A stretch of DNA of 64,000 nucleotides. Origin: Streptomyces sp. NBC_01237 (GTDB lineage: Bacteria; Actinomycetota; Actinomycetes; Streptomycetales; Streptomycetaceae). The position numbers were made by a program, and so were the translations under genes. Each line of letters begins with the position of its first letter. The stretch's first letter is position 1. Positions 61,692-64,000 of this stretch are shown here, piece by piece. Location of the stretch: contig NZ_CP108510.1 of the NCBI RefSeq assembly GCF_035917275.1, positions 186,001-250,000 of the forward strand, given 5' to 3'. The notes below the pieces were generated by a model. The model did not search any database and was not told where the DNA came from. It saw nothing but the letters and a program-made list of their open reading frames with translations.

Positions 61692-61757
61692 TCAGGGCCA
61701 CTCGACGCCTTCGCCGGAGTCGGCACGGACGTCGGTCACAGTGAGAGCGATACGCAT
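61692..61757 (-). CDS. candidate 21-residue peptide ORF
   Basis: ATG 61757 is preceded by GAGGAG at 5 bases, and the frame (begins MRIALTVTDV, ends GEGVEWP) stops at 61692. It lies between the TGGCAA palindromes and the AhpD-like gene, so it would be first in that transcript. It could be a leader peptide, a small regulator or a modified-peptide precursor. No family is recognised. Confidence 0.4.
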   Translation of the reverse strand: MRIALTVTDVRADSGEGVEWP

Positions 61758-62206
61758 GTCGGCTCCTCGGGGAAGGCGGGATGCAGGTGCGGAGACCGGG
61801 CCACGAGCCGTGGGAAGTCTCCCGATCCCAGGAAGGTAGTGAGCCCCGCCGGGAATGGCAACGTTTTGCCAGACTTTGGCAACTTGCCTGTATGGAGGGG
61901 TGCTGCCTCTTGACCACCTCGGCTGCACCGGTCCGGGCGGAGCGGCACCAAGGAGCCAGGTGGGAGGGCCGGCGGGCCTGCGGGAGAGCGGCGGGGCGGG
62001 CAGGAGGACGGGCAGGGTGACGTACCCGGAGAGGAGACCGGGGAAGGCCGCCGAGGGCCGGGGAAGGCGGCGTAAGGCTGCCGAGGGTCGCGGAGGGCCC
62101 CGGGGAGCCGGGCAGGGCCCGCGTATGGGCCTCACAAGCCCCCACAGGCCCCTACAGGCCCCTGCCGCAGCGCGGAGCACCTCCCGGACTCGCGGCACAC
62201 GGAAAG
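61758..62206. other. control region and low-complexity spacer without a gene
   Basis: The left 130 bp hold the promoter of the peptide/AhpD unit, with two TGGCAA-type palindromes. From 62000 on the plus strand is G-rich with short GGGAAGGC and CAGGCCCCTAC direct repeats. I see no open frame with start signals. Confidence 0.5.
61856..61888 (-). promoter_or_regulatory. two TGGCAA-type palindromes, putative XRE-regulator operators
   Basis: TGGCAACGTTTTGCCA (61856-61871, 6-bp exact arms) and GGCAACTTGCC (61878-61888, 5-bp arms) lie about 100 bp upstream of the peptide ORF. The same half-site recurs next to the XRE gene. Confidence 0.65.
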
Positions 62207-62244
62207 CCCTCGCCCCGGCCGGGTGAACCGGGCCGGGGCGAGGG
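62207..62244 (-). terminator. hairpin downstream of the carrier-protein gene
   Basis: CCCTCGCCCCGGCC (62207) and GGCCGGGGCGAGGG (62231) form an exact 14-bp stem, about 84 bp beyond the stop. Confidence 0.65.
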
Positions 62245-62327
62245 CGGGGAGCACGCGGGGAGGCGTGCGGGGAGGACCAGGAGAGGCGCAGCGGATCAGG
62301 AGGGGCGCAGCGGGATCAGAAGCTGCT

Positions 62328-62951
62328 TCAGGCGGCCCGGCGCCGGAGCAGGGGTGCCGGGCGCAGGGCCTCGGTGAGCAGGCCGCTCACCAGCCGGGTC
62401 TGATCGGCCAGCGTCGTGGCGGTCAGGATGTCGCGCACCGAGACCTCGACGCCGAACTCCTTGCCGACGCGCCGTACGAGCCGGGTGACCAGGAGCGAGT
62501 CGCCGCCCAGGGCGAAGAAGTCCGAACCGTCGGACGGGGTCGGGCAGTCGAGGACATCCCGCCACTGCTCGGCCAGGAAGGTCCGGATGCCGCTCGTCGT
62601 GACGGCGGGCCGGGCGCGCCCGGAGATGCCGCGGGTGCGCAGCGTGTGGACGAGGTCGATCTGGTCGCCCAGATTCCGCCGCGACATGTCGTGCAGCGGG
62701 ATCACGACGCCGAACTCCTTGCCGACGCGCCGTACGAGCCGGGTGAACAGCAGCGAGTCGCCGCCGCGGGTGAAGAAGTCCGCGTGTTCGGTGAGGTTGT
62801 GGCAGCCGAGCAGATCGCTCCAGGCGCCGAACATGAACTCCCGCACATCCTGGGCGTGATCGACGGGTGCGTCGGATTCGGCGGGTGCTGTGGAGGCGCC
62901 GGCCCGGTCGGTACCGGTGAGGGCGATGACGGCAGAGCGGTCACGGGTCAT
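62328..62951 (-). CDS. tandem peptidyl/acyl carrier protein (two T domains)
   Basis: The 207-residue protein contains two carrier domains. Each has the phosphopantetheine site GGDSLL: FTRGGDSLLFTRLVRRVGKEFG near residue 63 and FALGGDSLLVTRLVRRVGKEFG near 146. The near-identity around both sites shows a recent internal duplication. No adenylation or condensation domain is attached. It could present an aminoacyl unit to the stand-alone condensation or HpaB-type enzymes. AGGAGTG precedes ATG 62951; the promoter region faces the XRE regulator gene. Confidence 0.88.
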   Translation of the reverse strand: MTRDRSAVIALTGTDRAGASTAPAESDAPVDHAQDVREFMFGAWSDLLGCHNLTEHADFFTRGGDSLLFTRLVRRVGKEFGVVIPLHDMSRRNLGDQIDLVHTLRTRGISGRARPAVTTSGIRTFLAEQWRDVLDCPTPSDGSDFFALGGDSLLVTRLVRRVGKEFGVEVSVRDILTATTLADQTRLVSGLLTEALRPAPLLRRRAA

Positions 62952-63023
62952 TTTCGCCACTCCTGTGGGCATCGTCGGGCTGGCATCATCTTGCCCGTCA
63001 TCGTACGACAACCCCCACCTGGC

Positions 63024-63150
63024 TGGCAACAACTTTCCAAGGTTTCTGGCAACACGTGTTGCCCAAACCCTCCCTCCGGACCCCGCTATCCAGCCACCTT
63101 GCGAGGTCAGGCGTTTGCCAACCCGTACACTTCCCGGATATCCTTTGGCA
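63024..63150. promoter_or_regulatory. TGGCAA operator array in the carrier-protein/XRE divergent region
   Basis: GGCAACACGTGTTGCC (63048-63063) is a perfect 16-bp palindrome. A TGGCAACAAC half-site at 63024, TTTGCCAA at 63114 and TTTGGCA at 63144 lie around it. The region is AT-rich relative to its surroundings and must contain both promoters. Autoregulation by the adjacent XRE protein is the simplest reading. Confidence 0.65.
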
Positions 63151-63235
63151 TAATTGGAACGAAGAGTGTGACGCGAAGACGGCAACACGGTCGGCCCGGA
63201 ATCTCTGTCATCCATCCATCCGTTGGGGTGTACAC

Positions 63236-64000
63236 GTGCTGGAGCAGCCATCCTTCGGCCGCCGGCTGAAGCAGCTGAGGACTGAACGCGGCCTGTCGCA
63301 GGCGGTGGTCGCCGGGGACGGAATGTCCACCGGCTATCTCTCGCGCCTGGAATCGGGCGCACGCCAGCCCACCGACCGCGCCGTGGCACATCTGGCGGCG
63401 CAGCTGGGCATCAGCCCCTCGGAGTTCGAGGAATCCCGGGCCACCTCACTCGCGCAGATACTGTCGCTCGCCACCTCACTCGAATCCGACGAGACCAGCG
63501 AGCTGCTGGCCGGGGCGCTGGAGTCGGCGCACGGGCAGGAGCCGATGCTGCGCTGGCAGGCCCTGTGGCTGCTCGGCCAGTGGAAGCGCCGCCACGGCGA
63601 CCAGGCCGCCGAGCGCGTCTACCTCGACGAACTCGCCGCGCTCAGCGAGGAGATCGGCCTGGCCGAGCTGCGGGCGCGGGCACTCACCCAGCTGGCCAGG
63701 TCCCTGCGTGTCACGGGCGAGATCGTCCCCGCGGTCGAGGCCGCCGGGACGGCCTACCGGCTGGCCCGGGAGAACGACCTCTCCACCCAGGACGTGGCCG
63801 CCGCGCTGCTGGTCCTGGTGTCCGTGGAGGCGGAGGCGGGCCGGATGCCGGACGCCCGCCGGCACGCGTCCGAGCTGACCTCCCTGGTGGAAGGCCGCTC
63901 CGACACCCTGTGGGCCGAATCGCTGTGGACCGCGGGCGCCCTCAAGGTCCGTGAGGGCGAGTTCGGTGTGGCGCAGGATCTCTTCCAGCAGGCCCTGGAC
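63236..64000 (+). CDS. XRE-family helix-turn-helix regulator with TPR-like C-terminal domain (3' end cut off)
   Basis: From GTG 63236 the frame stays open to the window end (255 codons). Residues 1-60 form an XRE helix-turn-helix (FGRRLKQLRTERGLSQ, MSTGYLSRLESGARQP). The rest is helical pairs resembling TPR (LRWQALWLLGQWKRRHGDQ, ALTQLARSLRVTGEIVPAVE), a layout used for peptide or ligand sensing. It is divergent from the carrier-protein gene, with palindromes in between. I infer it to be the pathway-specific regulator for the right-end genes. Confidence 0.82.
   Translation, partial: MLEQPSFGRRLKQLRTERGLSQAVVAGDGMSTGYLSRLESGARQPTDRAVAHLAAQLGISPSEFEESRATSLAQILSLATSLESDETSELLAGALESAHGQEPMLRWQALWLLGQWKRRHGDQAAERVYLDELAALSEEIGLAELRARALTQLARSLRVTGEIVPAVEAAGTAYRLARENDLSTQDVAAALLVLVSVEAEAGRMPDARRHASELTSLVEGRSDTLWAESLWTAGALKVREGEFGVAQDLFQQALD

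Noticed and set aside
1..64000. tRNA, rRNA, transposase, integrase and attachment-site signals
   Set aside because: None was seen on either strand; mobility can only be argued indirectly from pseudogenes and repeats.

Overview
High-GC actinomycete DNA, most likely Streptomyces: GTG starts are common, genes are packed with ATGA/GTGA overlaps, and the families are typical of that genus. Left of about 9 kb the genes look like general chromosome: a cut-off AfsR-type regulator ATPase that reads in frame into an isochorismatase-family hydrolase, an endonuclease/exonuclease/phosphatase protein, secreted M28 and M1 peptidases, a MetE-like methyltransferase, a DHFR-like reductase and a DUF4287 protein.

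From about 9 kb to the right edge the window is a large biosynthetic gene cluster. It looks like the tailoring arm of a nine-membered enediyne chromoprotein. A secreted apoprotein of the neocarzinostatin/macromomycin family (11825-12265) is divergent from a 14-TM efflux pump. There is an epoxide hydrolase, a SgcJ-like NTF2 protein, a stand-alone condensation enzyme, an adenylation-carrier didomain and an HpaB-type hydroxylase. A complete-looking benzoxazolinate cassette (20.4-28.9 kb) holds an ADIC synthase with its amidotransferase, an SgcG-like iron-sulfur flavoprotein, two acyl-adenylate ligases, a P450 and an O-methyltransferase. No enediyne polyketide synthase or warhead cassette is in the window; if it exists it should lie beyond 64 kb.

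The centre (33.7-46.4 kb) holds a nine-gene minus-strand operon facing a plus-strand operon. The minus operon has an alpha-KG dioxygenase, HpcH aldolase, cysteine-synthase homologue, asparagine synthetase, PrpF-like isomerase, acyl-CoA dehydrogenase, cyclic amidohydrolase, a fused FAD monooxygenase-FMN reductase and an SH3-like protein. The plus operon has a serine acetyltransferase, a second cysteine synthase, NRPS A-T, C, a flavin oxygenase and a P450. I infer that these build and attach an unusual amino-acid-derived unit. The right part (52.8-63 kb) holds a FAD oxidase, the SgcJ-like protein, a flavin oxygenase, HpaB, a TPP enzyme, a methyltransferase, an AhpD-like protein, a tandem carrier-protein gene and an XRE-TPR regulator running off the edge.

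Two regulatory signatures stand out. A 16-bp element, CATCT-N7-TGC, sits upstream of nearly every operon in the cluster: 12 exact or one-mismatch copies, always in the same orientation relative to the gene it precedes, plus one further variant at the left border. A different element, TGGCAA/TTGCCA palindromes, flanks the XRE gene, the carrier-protein gene and the AhpD-like gene at the right end. Decayed genes (metK, an ATP-grasp-like tail) and expanded hexanucleotide repeats point to recent rearrangement.
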